A stretch of DNA of 64,000 nt from Pseudomonas sediminis (GCF_002741105.1 NZ_NIQU01000001.1:372001-436000), one strand, 5' to 3'; shown: positions 6,467 to 15,050, numbered from the stretch's first letter. Notes: generated by a model from the letters alone, not told the origin. Numbers and translations: made by a program.

Positions 6467-9184
6467 ATGGGCAATCCCACCTCACAACATAGTGACCACG
6501 CCTGGCACGGTTTGACTGCACAACAAGCGCTCGACGAGCAGCGCAGCAGTGCCAGCGGCCTCAGCCAGGAGGAAGCCGAGCAGCGCCTGCAGCGCTACGG
6601 CGCCAACCGCCTGCCGCCGCCGCAACGCCGTGGGCCGCTACTGCGCCTGCTCTATCAGTTCCACAACGTGCTGCTCTACATGATGCTGGTCGCAGCGCTG
6701 ATCACCGCCCTGCTCGGCCATTGGGTCGATACCTCGGTGATCCTCGCCGCCGTGCTGATCAACGTGATCATCGGCTTCATCCAGGAAGGCAAGGCGGAGA
6801 ACGCGCTGGACGCCATCCGCAGCATGCTCTCGCCCCACGCCATGGTGCTGCGTGGCGGTGAACGCCATGAAATCGATGCCGAGCGCCTGGTGCCCGGCGA
6901 CATCGTGTTGCTGGTATCCGGCGACAAGGTGCCGGCCGACCTGCGCCTGATCAGCGTGAAGAACCTGCTGGTGGAAGAAGCGGCGCTGACCGGCGAATCG
7001 GTGCCGGTGGAAAAATCCGTGGCGCACTGCAACGCCGATGCCCCGCTCGGCGACCGCCGCTGCATGGCTTACTCGGGCACGCTGGTCAGTAGCGGCCAGG
7101 CCAGCGGCGTGGTGGTGGCCAGCGGCGCCGACACCGAACTCGGCCGAATCGGCGCGATGCTGCAGCAGGTGCAGGCGTTGTCCACGCCGCTGCTGCGACA
7201 GATCGAACAGTTCAGCCGCTGGCTGGCGGTGATCATCCTGATCCTGGCCTTGGCCACCTTCATCCTCGGCATCCTCTGGCACGGCCAGAATCCGGGGGAG
7301 ATGTTCATGATGGTGGTGGCGCTGACCGCCTCGGCCATCCCCGAGGGTCTGCCGGCGATCATGACGGTGATCCTCGCCCTCGGCGTACAGCGCATGGCCA
7401 GCCACAATGCCATCGTCCGCCGCCTGCCGGCGGTGGAAACCCTGGGTTCGGTGACGGTGATCTGCTCGGACAAGACCGGCACCCTGACCCGCAACGAAAT
7501 GACCGTGCAACGCGTGGTCAGCGCCAGCCGCATCCTCGATGTCTCCGGTGTCGGTTACGCCCCGGAAGGCGCCTTTCACCAGGACGGCAAGCTGCTTGAG
7601 CCCGACACCGAACTGCTGGAGATCGCCCGTGCCGCCCAGCTGTGCAACGACGCCCGCCTGCAACAGGACGCCGCCGGCCACTGGCAACTACATGGCGACC
7701 CGACCGAAGGCGCGCTGCTGACCCTGGCGCTGAAAAGTGGTCTCGATATCCAGTCGCTGCGCACACAATTGCCCCGCAGTGACGCGATTCCGTTCGAGTC
7801 CGAACACCGTTTCATGGCCACCCTGCACCATGACCACGCAGGCCATGGCCTGGTCTACCTCAAGGGCGCCCCCGAGCGCGTGCTGGAAATGTGCGCCAGC
7901 CAGCGCAGCGCCGACGGCGCTAACACGGCTCTGGATGCCGACTACTGGCGACGCCAGGCCACCGATCTGGCTGCCCGTGGCCTACGCCTGCTGGCCATGG
8001 CCAGCAAAACGGCACCGACCGAGCAACGCAATCTGAGCTTCGACGACGTCGAAGACGGGCTGACTCTGCTCGCGCTGGTCGGCATCATCGACCCGCCACG
8101 CGAGGAGGCCATCGCCGCCGTCGCCGAATGCCAGCGAGCCGGCATCCGGGTAGAGATGATCACTGGCGACCATGCCGAGACGGCCCGCGCCATTGGTGCG
8201 CAACTGGGCATCGGCGTCGGCCTGCCGGCGATGACCGGCGCCGAGCTGGAACTGCTCGATGACCGCCGCCTGCGCGAGGTGTTGCCCGGCGTCGAGGTAT
8301 TCGCCCGCGCCAGCCCCGAGCACAAACTGCGCCTGGTGCAGGCCATGCAGGACAGCGGCGAGGTCGTGGCCATGACCGGCGACGGCGTCAACGACGCACC
8401 GGCCCTGAAGCGCGCCGACGTCGGCGTGGCGATGGGCAACAAGGGCACCGAAGCGGCCAAGGAAGCAGCCGAAGTAGTGCTGGCCGACGACAACTTCGCC
8501 ACCATCGCCGGGGCCGTGCGCGAAGGTCGGGCGATCTACGACAACCTGAAGAAATTCATCTTGTTTTCCCTTCCGACCAATGGCGGCCAGTCACTGATCG
8601 TGATCTTCGCCATTCTGTTCCAGGTGGTGCTGCCACTGACGCCGGCGCAGGTGCTGTGGATCAACATGGTCACCTCCAGCACCCTGGGCCTGGCGCTGGC
8701 CTTCGAACCCAGCGAACGCGGTTTGATGCAGCGCGCCCCACGTGCGCCGAACGAGCCCCTGCTATCAGGCTTCTTCGTCTGGCGCGTGGTAATGGTTTCG
8801 CTGCTGATTGCCGGCGCGGGCATCGGCCTGTTCCTCTGGGAGCTGAAGCTCGGCAACAGCCTGGAAAGCGCCCGCACCATCGCAGTGAATGCCGTGGTGA
8901 TGTGCGAGGTCTTCTACCTGTTCAACAGCCGCAGCATCTTCGGCTCGGTGCTCAACCGCGACGCTCTGTTGGGCAATCGCGCGGTGCTGGTGACCATCGC
9001 CATCTGCCTGGTGCTGCAGTTGCTGTTCACCTATGCACCACCGCTGCAGGGGGTATTCGGCTCGGTCGGCCTGAGCCTGGAGGAATGGTTGCGAGTACTG
9101 CTGGCAGGCCTGACGCTGTTCGCCGTGGCGAAGCTGGAGAAATGGGTGGTGCGGCGCTTTGGCCTGCATGCCCAGGCGGCCTGA
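6467..9184 (+). CDS. P-type cation-transporting ATPase, class II (Ca2+/PMA1-like)
   Basis: The 905-residue protein has the complete P-type ATPase plan: an N-terminal cation-ATPase domain, the actuator motif TGES (175-178), the ion-site helix motif PEGLP (292-296), phosphorylation site DKTGT with Asp335, the hinge TGDGVNDAP starting at residue 637, and about ten membrane helices with a C-terminal cluster after residue 690. PEGLP and overall length put it with class II pumps (Ca2+, Mg2+ or other cations); the ion cannot be assigned. I use the ATG at 6467 with AAGGAGA upstream; the ORF extension back to 6353 would run through the Anr box. It is divergent from the universal stress gene and possibly co-regulated under low oxygen. 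Confidence 0.9.
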   Translation: MGNPTSQHSDHAWHGLTAQQALDEQRSSASGLSQEEAEQRLQRYGANRLPPPQRRGPLLRLLYQFHNVLLYMMLVAALITALLGHWVDTSVILAAVLINVIIGFIQEGKAENALDAIRSMLSPHAMVLRGGERHEIDAERLVPGDIVLLVSGDKVPADLRLISVKNLLVEEAALTGESVPVEKSVAHCNADAPLGDRRCMAYSGTLVSSGQASGVVVASGADTELGRIGAMLQQVQALSTPLLRQIEQFSRWLAVIILILALATFILGILWHGQNPGEMFMMVVALTASAIPEGLPAIMTVILALGVQRMASHNAIVRRLPAVETLGSVTVICSDKTGTLTRNEMTVQRVVSASRILDVSGVGYAPEGAFHQDGKLLEPDTELLEIARAAQLCNDARLQQDAAGHWQLHGDPTEGALLTLALKSGLDIQSLRTQLPRSDAIPFESEHRFMATLHHDHAGHGLVYLKGAPERVLEMCASQRSADGANTALDADYWRRQATDLAARGLRLLAMASKTAPTEQRNLSFDDVEDGLTLLALVGIIDPPREEAIAAVAECQRAGIRVEMITGDHAETARAIGAQLGIGVGLPAMTGAELELLDDRRLREVLPGVEVFARASPEHKLRLVQAMQDSGEVVAMTGDGVNDAPALKRADVGVAMGNKGTEAAKEAAEVVLADDNFATIAGAVREGRAIYDNLKKFILFSLPTNGGQSLIVIFAILFQVVLPLTPAQVLWINMVTSSTLGLALAFEPSERGLMQRAPRAPNEPLLSGFFVWRVVMVSLLIAGAGIGLFLWELKLGNSLESARTIAVNAVVMCEVFYLFNSRSIFGSVLNRDALLGNRAVLVTIAICLVLQLLFTYAPPLQGVFGSVGLSLEEWLRVLLAGLTLFAVAKLEKWVVRRFGLHAQAA

Positions 9185-9214
9185 ACCGCTGGAGGAGAGG
9201 TTGCAGTGATGGTC

Positions 9215-9280
9215 GTCGCGGCTGAAGCCCCTCCCACAGCGCCCCACGCGAAACCTGGTGGGAGGCGCTTTGGCGGCGAC
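9215..9280. repeat. REP doublet (inverted pair)
   Basis: A minus-strand copy of GTGGGAGGGGCTTCAGCC-type REP (9215-9237) faces a plus-strand copy (9258-9280) across 20 bases, the arrangement seen in REPIN elements. Single copies of the same family lie at 11493-11515 and 63878-63900. Confidence 0.75.
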
Positions 9281-9301
9281 TGTTGAGGCGGCGAAATCGC
9301 T

Positions 9302-9361
9302 GGTGCGCAAGGCGCACCCTACGGATGCAGGGAAACACCCGTAGGGTGCGCTGCGCGCACC
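9302..9361. repeat. small dispersed inverted repeat (GTAGGGTGCGC family)
   Basis: GGTGCGCAAGGCGCACCCTAC at the left is answered by GTAGGGTGCGCTGCGCGCAC at the right. Relatives of this unit lie at 29428, 30623, 55559 and 58909, always between genes. It sits between the convergent ends of the ATPase and acpH and could terminate both. Confidence 0.6.
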
Positions 9362-9365
9362 GCCT

Positions 9366-9950
9366 CTACCCCGATGCGTTCAGTTCGGCCTCGGCAAAAG
9401 CCATCAGTTCGGGGTAGAAGGCACTGAAGTCCTCACTGAGCGGCTCGTACAACCGCTCCAGCTCGGCCAGGCTGCCGTCGAGCAACTGCGGTTTGGAGAG
9501 GCGCCGCTGCATACCGGCAATCACCTGCTCCAGCACCGCGAACTCGCGGTAGCTGCCGAGCCAGTCCTGCGCGGCCATGCGCGGTGCCATCAGTGCCAGG
9601 CGCCCGGGCAACTCGGGCTCGGCCGCCAGCACGCGATATACCCGACCGGTGAAGTGATCCAGCGGTTGCGACGCGTACGCCGACCAGTCACGGGCCAGGC
9701 AATGATCGAAGAACAGATCCAGCAGCATCCCAGCTGTTCTCCGCCGCTGCTCCGGAAAACGTGCACGAGCCCGCGCTTGCAGCGGGTGGCTGTCAGTAAA
9801 GGCATCAATGCGCCGGTGCAGGCGAATGGCCGCCTCGATTTGCGCCGGCCAGCGCCCGTTCAACGGGCCTTTGACGAAATCGCCGTAGAGGCTGCCAAGC
9901 AACTGCGGTGGTGCGTCGCCACCAAGATGGAGATGGGCCAGATAGTTCAT
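9366..9950 (-). CDS. acpH: acyl carrier protein phosphodiesterase AcpH
   Basis: The 194-residue protein starts MNYLAHLHLGGD and has GSLYGDFVKGPL, RLHRRIDAFTDSHP and MLLDLFFDHCLARDW in order, the diagnostic series of the AcpH family. Its HD-like His and Asp residues bind Mn2+. AcpH removes the 4'-phosphopantetheine arm from holo-ACP. The length equals that of the E. coli enzyme (193). It is transcribed away from the ArsR/xenB pair, with about 100 bases between the two start codons. The ribosome site is weak. Confidence 0.9.
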   Translation of the reverse strand: MNYLAHLHLGGDAPPQLLGSLYGDFVKGPLNGRWPAQIEAAIRLHRRIDAFTDSHPLQARARARFPEQRRRTAGMLLDLFFDHCLARDWSAYASQPLDHFTGRVYRVLAAEPELPGRLALMAPRMAAQDWLGSYREFAVLEQVIAGMQRRLSKPQLLDGSLAELERLYEPLSEDFSAFYPELMAFAEAELNASG

Positions 9951-10019
9951 CCCGCGAGCTTACCGCCGTGAGCAGAACAATCGAAGCCGTTGATGAGGAC
10001 TATTGGAACAATCAATCTG

Positions 10020-10041
10020 TATATCGCTCAGAGACGATATA
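10020..10041. promoter_or_regulatory. inverted-repeat operator for the ArsR-type regulator
   Basis: TATATCG (10020-10026) and CGATATA (10035-10041) form a perfect 7-base inverted repeat with an eight-base spacer, ending 11 bases before the regulator start codon. AT-rich dyads of this size next to the regulator gene are typical ArsR/SmtB operators, so autoregulation is likely. Confidence 0.55.
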
Positions 10042-10052
10042 AGGTTCGCCAC

Positions 10053-10379
10053 ATGACGATACAGACCCACACCGCCATGGAAATCGACCTCGACGCCATC
10101 ATCAAGGCCCTCGCCCATCCGGTACGCCGCGACATCCTCGACTGGCTGAAGGAGCCCGAGCTGAACTTCGCCGAACAGGATCACCCGCTGGAAATCGGCG
10201 TGTGCGCCGGCAAGATCTTTCAGCGTACGGGGCTGTCGCAATCCACCGTTTCTGCCCATCTGACCACTCTGCAACGCGCCGGTCTGGTGACCAGCCGCAA
10301 GGTTGGCCAGTGGCACTTCTTCAAGCGCAACGACGAGCTGATTCAGGTCTTCGTCGAGCGCCTCGGCCAGCAACTCTGA
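10053..10379 (+). CDS. ArsR-family transcriptional regulator next to xenB
   Basis: The 108-residue protein is a winged helix-turn-helix repressor: LAHPVRRDILDWL at residues 18-30, recognition helix TGLSQSTVSAHLTTLQRAGLV, and the wing SRKVGQWHFFKRN. A single Cys-containing segment (EIGVCAGKIF) could sense electrophiles, but there is no classic CxC metal site, so arsenic sensing is unlikely. Old-yellow-enzyme genes are often paired with such regulators. I start at the ATG at 10053; the longer frame from 9990 would run through the operator, and ATG 10077 is a possible shorter start. It precedes xenB by 27 bases on the same strand. Confidence 0.85.
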   Translation: MTIQTHTAMEIDLDAIIKALAHPVRRDILDWLKEPELNFAEQDHPLEIGVCAGKIFQRTGLSQSTVSAHLTTLQRAGLVTSRKVGQWHFFKRNDELIQVFVERLGQQL

Positions 10380-10406
10380 TTTGACCTTTCCTCCGGAGAA
10401 ACCACC

Positions 10407-11456
10407 ATGCCCACACTGTTCGACCCCATCCAGATCGGCGACCTGCAGCTGAACAACCGCATCATCATGGCACCGCTGACCCGCTGCCGCGCCGACGAGG
10501 GCCGTGTGCCCAATGCGCTGATGGCCGAGTACTACACCCAGCGCGCCTCGGCCGGGCTGATCATCAGCGAAGCCACCGCTGTCACGCCGATGGGCGTGGG
10601 CTACCCGGACACCCCCGGCATCTGGTCGGATGCGCAGATTCGCGGCTGGAGCAACGTCACCCAGGCCGTACACGCCAACGGCGGCAAGATCGTCCTGCAG
10701 CTGTGGCACGTCGGCCGCATCTCCGACCCGATCTACCTGAACGGCGAGCTGCCGGTCGCCCCGAGCGCGATCCAGCCGGCCGGCCATGTCAGCCTGGTGC
10801 GCCCGATCAAGGACTACGTCACACCGCGTGCACTGGAAACCGAAGAGATCGCCGACATCGTCGAGGCCTATCGTCAGGGCGCCGAAAACGCCATGGCTGC
10901 CGGTTTCGATGGAGTGGAAATCCACGGTGCCAACGGCTACCTGCTCGACCAGTTCCTGCAGAGCAGCACCAACCAGCGCACCGACCGCTACGGCGGCAGC
11001 GTCGAAAACCGTGCGCGTCTGCTGCTGGAAGTGACCGATGCTGCGATTTCCGTGTGGGGCGCCGGTCGCGTCGGCGTGCACCTCGCGCCGCGTGCCGACT
11101 CCCACGACATGGGCGATGCCAACCGTGCCGAAACCTTCGGCTACGTCGCCCGTGAACTGGGCAAACGTGGCATCGCCTTCATCTGCGCCCGTGAGAAATC
11201 CGGCGACGACAGCCTGACACCGCAACTGAAGAAGGAATTCGGCGGCGTGTTTATCGCCAACGAGCGCTTCACCAAGGATCAGGCCAATGCCTGGCTGGCA
11301 GAAGGCAATGCCGATGCCGTGGCCTTCGGCATCCCCTTCATCGCCAACCCGGACCTGCCGCAGCGCCTGGAGCAGAACGCCGCACTGAACGAGCCGCACC
11401 CGGAAACCTTCTACGGTTCCGGCCCGGTCGGTTATATCGACTATCCGCGTCTGTAA
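10407..11456 (+). CDS. xenB: old yellow enzyme, xenobiotic reductase XenB / NemA-type alkene reductase
   Basis: The 349-residue TIM-barrel flavoenzyme has PLTRCRADEG near the N terminus, ATAVTPMGVGYPDTPGIW, HVGRI, the active-site pair in VEIHGANGYLLDQFLQ (H-x-x-N) and RTDRYGGS. It binds FMN and uses NADPH to reduce activated alkenes, nitrate esters and nitroaromatics in the cytoplasm. A CTCCGGAG ribosome site precedes the ATG. It very likely forms an operon with the ArsR-type regulator and would be derepressed by electrophiles. A strong terminator hairpin follows at 11519. Confidence 0.9.
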   Translation: MPTLFDPIQIGDLQLNNRIIMAPLTRCRADEGRVPNALMAEYYTQRASAGLIISEATAVTPMGVGYPDTPGIWSDAQIRGWSNVTQAVHANGGKIVLQLWHVGRISDPIYLNGELPVAPSAIQPAGHVSLVRPIKDYVTPRALETEEIADIVEAYRQGAENAMAAGFDGVEIHGANGYLLDQFLQSSTNQRTDRYGGSVENRARLLLEVTDAAISVWGAGRVGVHLAPRADSHDMGDANRAETFGYVARELGKRGIAFICAREKSGDDSLTPQLKKEFGGVFIANERFTKDQANAWLAEGNADAVAFGIPFIANPDLPQRLEQNAALNEPHPETFYGSGPVGYIDYPRL

Positions 11457-11472
11457 GATCGCAGCTTAAGCA

Positions 11473-11515
11473 CCTCCCGCAAGCGATACCCCGTGGGAGG
11501 GGCTTTAGCCGCGAC
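11473..11515 (+). repeat. REP-type palindrome
   Basis: CCTCCC at 11473 pairs with GGGAGG at 11495, and GTGGGAGGGGCTTTAGCC at 11493-11510 is identical to the copy at 63878. It lies in the convergent gap between xenB and the coiled-coil gene. Confidence 0.7.
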
Positions 11516-11518
11516 CAA

Positions 11519-11557
11519 TAAATGAACAAGCCCCGCATTGCGGGGCTTGTTCATTTA
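11519..11557. terminator. bidirectional intrinsic terminator of xenB and the coiled-coil protein gene
   Basis: A near-perfect dyad: AAATGAACAAGCCCCGCA at 11519-11536 pairs with TGCGGGGCTTGTTCATTT at 11540-11557. A/T-rich ends flank a GC core, so it can act in both directions, as expected between convergent genes. Confidence 0.85.
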
Positions 11558-11567
11558 GAGAAGTGCC

Positions 11568-12416
11568 TTAGCGCTGATTGATCTGCTGCTGCAGATTCAC
11601 CACCTGGCTCTGCAGCGTATTGATATTGCGCGTCATCTGCGCGCGGAAGGCATCGAATTCGGCGACGTTGGGGCCAGCACTAGGAGCCGGGCGATTTTCC
11701 AGCTCACTGCGCAGCACCAGCAGATCCTGCTCCAAGCTGCGAATGGATTGCGCCGGATTACCCTGCTTTTTCAGCGTCTCGATATCGCCGCCGAGAGCCT
11801 TGATACGGGTATCGAGCTTGGCCAGCTCAGCCTGGGTGGCCTTGGCATCGCCTTGCGCGGACTTCAACGTCGCCTGCTCGGTAGAGAGCGCCTGCAGACG
11901 CTTGTCGAAATCGGCGCTGGCGCCGATGCCGCTTTTTAGCTCTGTGCCCAACTGCTCGACGCGCTTGTCCAGCGCGGCTTGCGCCGTGGCACTCTGCTGT
12001 TGCTGCTTGCCCAGCTCGGCCAGACGCGTTTCCAGCTGCTTGACCTGCAGCTTGAGCGCCTCGCTACCGCTGGTGACGTTGGATTCGGTCGCCACCACCT
12101 TGCCGGAAATATCCTGAATGCGTCCTGCCGCCTCCTCGCTGATGCGCGCGAAGCTCTCCTGGGTCGCCACCAGACGCTGCTCCATCAGGCCGATCTGCTG
12201 CAGGCTCCACCAGCCCAGTCCAGCCAGAGCGAAACTCAGTGCACCAACCAGCGCCCACAGCGGCCCGGTACTGGCGCCCTTGGCTACTGGAGCCTTGCTG
12301 CTGGTAGCGCGGCTGCTGCGCGGCGCTGGCTCCTCGCGCGGCTCGGCAAACTCCTCGCGGCGCTCCGGGGTCAGGCTGGGCAGATTGTCGAGTTCGTCGT
12401 TGGCGTCGTTGCGCAT
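11568..12416 (-). CDS. membrane-anchored coiled-coil protein, function unknown
   Basis: The 282-residue protein begins with an acidic cytoplasmic tail (MRNDANDELDNLPSLTPERREEF), then a Ser/Ala-rich linker and one membrane helix (about residues 55-75, LWALVGALSFALAGLGWW). The rest is a long coiled coil with heptads such as LKLQVKQLETRLAELGKQQQQ and a second helix near the C terminus (NINTLQSQVVNLQQQINQR). Such proteins are often scaffolds of the cell envelope. No enzymatic motif is visible. I use the ATG at 12414-12416 with AGG upstream; the frame could extend to 12569 but lacks a ribosome site there. It ends at the terminator shared with xenB. Confidence 0.75.
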   Translation of the reverse strand: MRNDANDELDNLPSLTPERREEFAEPREEPAPRSSRATSSKAPVAKGASTGPLWALVGALSFALAGLGWWSLQQIGLMEQRLVATQESFARISEEAAGRIQDISGKVVATESNVTSGSEALKLQVKQLETRLAELGKQQQQSATAQAALDKRVEQLGTELKSGIGASADFDKRLQALSTEQATLKSAQGDAKATQAELAKLDTRIKALGGDIETLKKQGNPAQSIRSLEQDLLVLRSELENRPAPSAGPNVAEFDAFRAQMTRNINTLQSQVVNLQQQINQR

Positions 12417-12775
12417 GGTCGGACCTATGGTTGGAACGAATAAACAGAAATGCCGCGCAGTATACCGATTCGCCATTACACCATCAGCGTCGCGCCAAGC
12501 AGGTGCGCGATGCACCGACGAAGGGCGCGACAGGGCCATCGACTCGCCTGCAGCCCAGCAGTTCCGCAAAACATGAACTGGTACGCAGTTTGCTTTTGAT
12601 CCTGTCGTGAACGCGCCGATAGAGCGTCGCTAACGAGCCAGCAGGCGGCCTGAGAAGTTCTGCAAAGCAATACAGCACAAGTTCGTGTTACAGCCGCTGG
12701 GAAGAGGCTGCTCAGATCGCGGAAGGCGTGGAACGCCGAAGCCCGTGATCCTTCAACCAATCGGGGGAAGTGGCA
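12417..12775. other. intergenic region between divergent genes
   Basis: No protein-coding signal is evident. It must hold the promoter of the coiled-coil gene on the minus strand and, on the plus strand, a sigma-54-type promoter at 12579 with a leader of about 170 bases. The leader has two small hairpins (AGCC...GGCT near 12694 and GGCGT...ACGCC near 12725). Confidence 0.5.
12579..12594 (+). promoter_or_regulatory. candidate sigma-54 (RpoN) promoter
   Basis: TGGTACG-CAGT-TTGCT differs from the consensus TGGCACG-N4-TTGCW at one base. The invariant GG (12580-12581) and GC (12592-12593) are separated by exactly ten bases. The next plus-strand gene starts at 12776. Confidence 0.6.
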
Positions 12776-13063
12776 ATGGAACTGAACAAAGAAGTACTGG
12801 ACTGCATGAAAGCACTGCGTCGCCGTCTACGCGAAGAGCAGGACGTGGATATTCGCATGAGCCAGCCCAACGCGGTCATCGCCATGCTTGATGGCAGCCT
12901 GAAATCCGACGATGAAGAAACCCGCCGCCTCGGCCAACGTCTGGCCGAACTGTCCGATCAACCGCAGCGTGCAACAGTGACGCCACTGGCCGCAGTCGAG
13001 CTACCGGTCGGCACGCCAACCGGCTCGGTACGCGTCTATCGCGGCCAGCGCATCTACGCCTGA
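12776..13063 (+). CDS. small conserved hypothetical protein
   Basis: The 95-residue protein is soluble and charged. It starts MELNKEVLDCMKALRRRLREEQD, contains NAVIAMLDGSLKSDDEETRRLGQRL and ends in GSVRVYRGQRIYA. The first half is predicted helical; no enzyme or DNA-binding motif is apparent. A GGGGGAAG ribosome site supports the ATG at 12776 over the in-frame GTG at 12770. A sigma-54-type promoter lies 180 bases upstream, which would put it under an enhancer-binding activator. The 3' end overlaps the convergent epimerase gene by ten bases. Confidence 0.75.
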   Translation: MELNKEVLDCMKALRRRLREEQDVDIRMSQPNAVIAMLDGSLKSDDEETRRLGQRLAELSDQPQRATVTPLAAVELPVGTPTGSVRVYRGQRIYA

Positions 13064-14052
13064 GGCCCCATCTGCGCCTGCCACCAGGTGCAGAACTCAT
13101 CCAGTGCATCCCACAGGCTGGCCCGGGGCTCGTAGCCAAGGTACTCGCGGGCGCGATCGATGTTCAGGGAAAAATCCCTGGCCATCACCGCCACGCCGAG
13201 GCGAAACAGACTTGGCTCTGGCCGCCCGGGCAGTACCCGGCACACGCCTTCGTTGAGCGTCGCCGCAGCATAGGCCAGCGGGAACGGCACATGCCGCGTC
13301 ACCGGCGGCAGCTCCAGGCGACGCAACACATAATTGACCACGTCCCACAGCGGCACCGGCGCGCCATTGCTGATGTTGTACACCTGACCAAGCGCCGCTC
13401 CGCCCACCTGCAACGAGCTGAGCAAAGCATCGTTGAGGTTGTGCACGTTGGTGAAGTCGACCTTGTTCAGACCATTGCCGATGATCGCCAGACGACCCTT
13501 GCGTTGCATACCGATCAAGCGCGGGAAGATGCTGGTATCGCCCGCGCCGGTGACGAAGCGCGGACGCAGGGCGATCACCTCCAGGCCGAATTCCTGCGCG
13601 GCGAACACCTGTTGTTCGGCCAGGTACTTGGTCTTGCCGTAGTGATCGGAGAAGCGTTTGGGCACCTGCTCCTCGCGGATATCGACATGGGACTTGCCAT
13701 CGAAATAGATCGACGGCGAGGACAGATGCACCAGGCGCTGGACCTTCTGCTTGAGGCAGGCGTCGACGATATTCTCGGTGACCGTGACGTTGGCCTGATG
13801 AAAATGCGCGTAATCGCCCCATACGCCGACCGCGCCGGCGCAGTGCACCACCGCCTCGACATCCTGGCACAGCGTCTGGGCCAACTCGGCATCACCGAGA
13901 TCGCCCTGAACGAACTCGGCACCGCGCTTGATCAGGTGCTGCACGCCCTCGGCGCGACGGCCGTTGACCCGCACGGCCAGCCCTTGCTCGAGCGCAAAAC
14001 GAGCGAAGCGCCCACCGATGAAGCCACTCGCGCCAGTGACCAGAATCTTCAT
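13054..14052 (-). CDS. NAD-dependent epimerase/dehydratase (3-beta-HSD-like SDR)
   Basis: The 332-residue extended short-chain dehydrogenase has the nucleotide-binding MKILVTGASGFIGGRF at the N terminus, DLGDAELAQTL, VVHCAGAVGVWGDY, and the catalytic Y-x3-K as YGKTK (SDHYGKTKYLAEQ). Ser is in VHLSSPSIYFDG. This is the subgroup that holds 3-beta-hydroxysteroid dehydrogenase/isomerase and sugar epimerases; the substrate is unknown. Two in-frame ATGs lie six bases apart (14052 and 14058). The inner one has better spacing from AGGGG. It is a single gene on the minus strand. Confidence 0.85.
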   Translation of the reverse strand: MKILVTGASGFIGGRFARFALEQGLAVRVNGRRAEGVQHLIKRGAEFVQGDLGDAELAQTLCQDVEAVVHCAGAVGVWGDYAHFHQANVTVTENIVDACLKQKVQRLVHLSSPSIYFDGKSHVDIREEQVPKRFSDHYGKTKYLAEQQVFAAQEFGLEVIALRPRFVTGAGDTSIFPRLIGMQRKGRLAIIGNGLNKVDFTNVHNLNDALLSSLQVGGAALGQVYNISNGAPVPLWDVVNYVLRRLELPPVTRHVPFPLAYAAATLNEGVCRVLPGRPEPSLFRLGVAVMARDFSLNIDRAREYLGYEPRASLWDALDEFCTWWQAQMGPQA

Positions 14053-14153
14053 CGTCATCCCCTACCCTTGATTCTTGTAGTTGCCGCACTCTAGCAGTGC
14101 CATCGTCACAGCGCGCTGTCGGCGGCGGCCATAACGACGACCCGGCGGGCCGC

Positions 14154-15050
14154 TCACGGGTGCAACGGCACCAGCACCGACGCGGAGTGACGACGCAGTT
14201 GCTCAGTCAGTTCGCCGAGCAATTCGCCGCCATTGCGCCAGTGGTGCCAATACAACGGCACATCGATGCAGCGCTCGGGCACCAGGTCCACCAGCCTGCC
14301 GCTGGCCAGCTCTTCTCGCACCTGCAACTCCGGCACCAGGCCCCAGCCGAGGCCGCCTTCGGTCAGGCGCACGAACCCTTCGGACGAGGGGCACAGGTGA
14401 TAGGCGAAGGCACCCATGACACCGAGGCTCGCCAGGTAGCGATGCTGCAACTGATCATCCGGGCCGTAGACGATGGCCGGTGCCCGCGCCAGGGTTTCGG
14501 CGCTGACGCCAGCGGCAAAATGCCGAGCAATGAAGGCCGGGCTGGCCAGCGCGCGATAACGCATCGCGCCCAGCGCCAGACTGCGCGCACCCGCCACCGG
14601 GCGCTCGGCAGCACACACGCAACCGGCCACCTCACCGGCGCGCATGCGCTTGAGACCCACTTCCTGATCTTCCACCACCAGCTCCATCAGCACTTGCTGG
14701 GCGGCGCAGAACTCGGATGTCGCCGTCGCCCACCAGGTCGCCAGGCTGTCGGCGTTGATGGCGATGCGCAGGCGCTCGGGCAAGGCCTGCTCGTCCAGCC
14801 CCGGCACCTGGCCCTGCAGGTCGCGCTCGAGCAGGCGCACCTGCTGCACGTGATTAAGCAGACGTCGGCCGGTTTCGGTTGGCGCCGGGGGCGTCGCGCG
14901 CACCAGCACCGGCTGGCCGACCCGTGCTTCGAGCAACTTGATGCGCTGCGATACCGCCGACTGCGACAGCCCCAGCACCTGCGCGGCACGTTCGAAGCCA
15001 GCCTGCTCCACCACCGCCGCCAGCGCAGCGAGAAGTTTGTAATCGAACAA
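14154..15050 (-). CDS. argP: LysR-family regulator ArgP (IciA/LysG type)
   Basis: The 298-residue protein has the ArgP-type winged HTH (YKLLAALAAVVEQAGFERAAQVLGLSQSAVSQRIKLLEARVGQPVLVRAT) and a LysR effector domain with TPPAPTETGRRLLNHVQQV. ArgP/LysG proteins sense arginine or lysine and activate the divergently encoded basic-amino-acid exporter. Here the divergent operon encodes an ACT protein and an ArgO/LysE exporter, exactly the expected context. The 94-base gap (15051-15144) must contain its operator; a short A+T-rich stretch TCAGTAATATTGG lies near the centre. Confidence 0.88.
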   Translation of the reverse strand: MFDYKLLAALAAVVEQAGFERAAQVLGLSQSAVSQRIKLLEARVGQPVLVRATPPAPTETGRRLLNHVQQVRLLERDLQGQVPGLDEQALPERLRIAINADSLATWWATATSEFCAAQQVLMELVVEDQEVGLKRMRAGEVAGCVCAAERPVAGARSLALGAMRYRALASPAFIARHFAAGVSAETLARAPAIVYGPDDQLQHRYLASLGVMGAFAYHLCPSSEGFVRLTEGGLGWGLVPELQVREELASGRLVDLVPERCIDVPLYWHHWRNGGELLGELTEQLRRHSASVLVPLHP

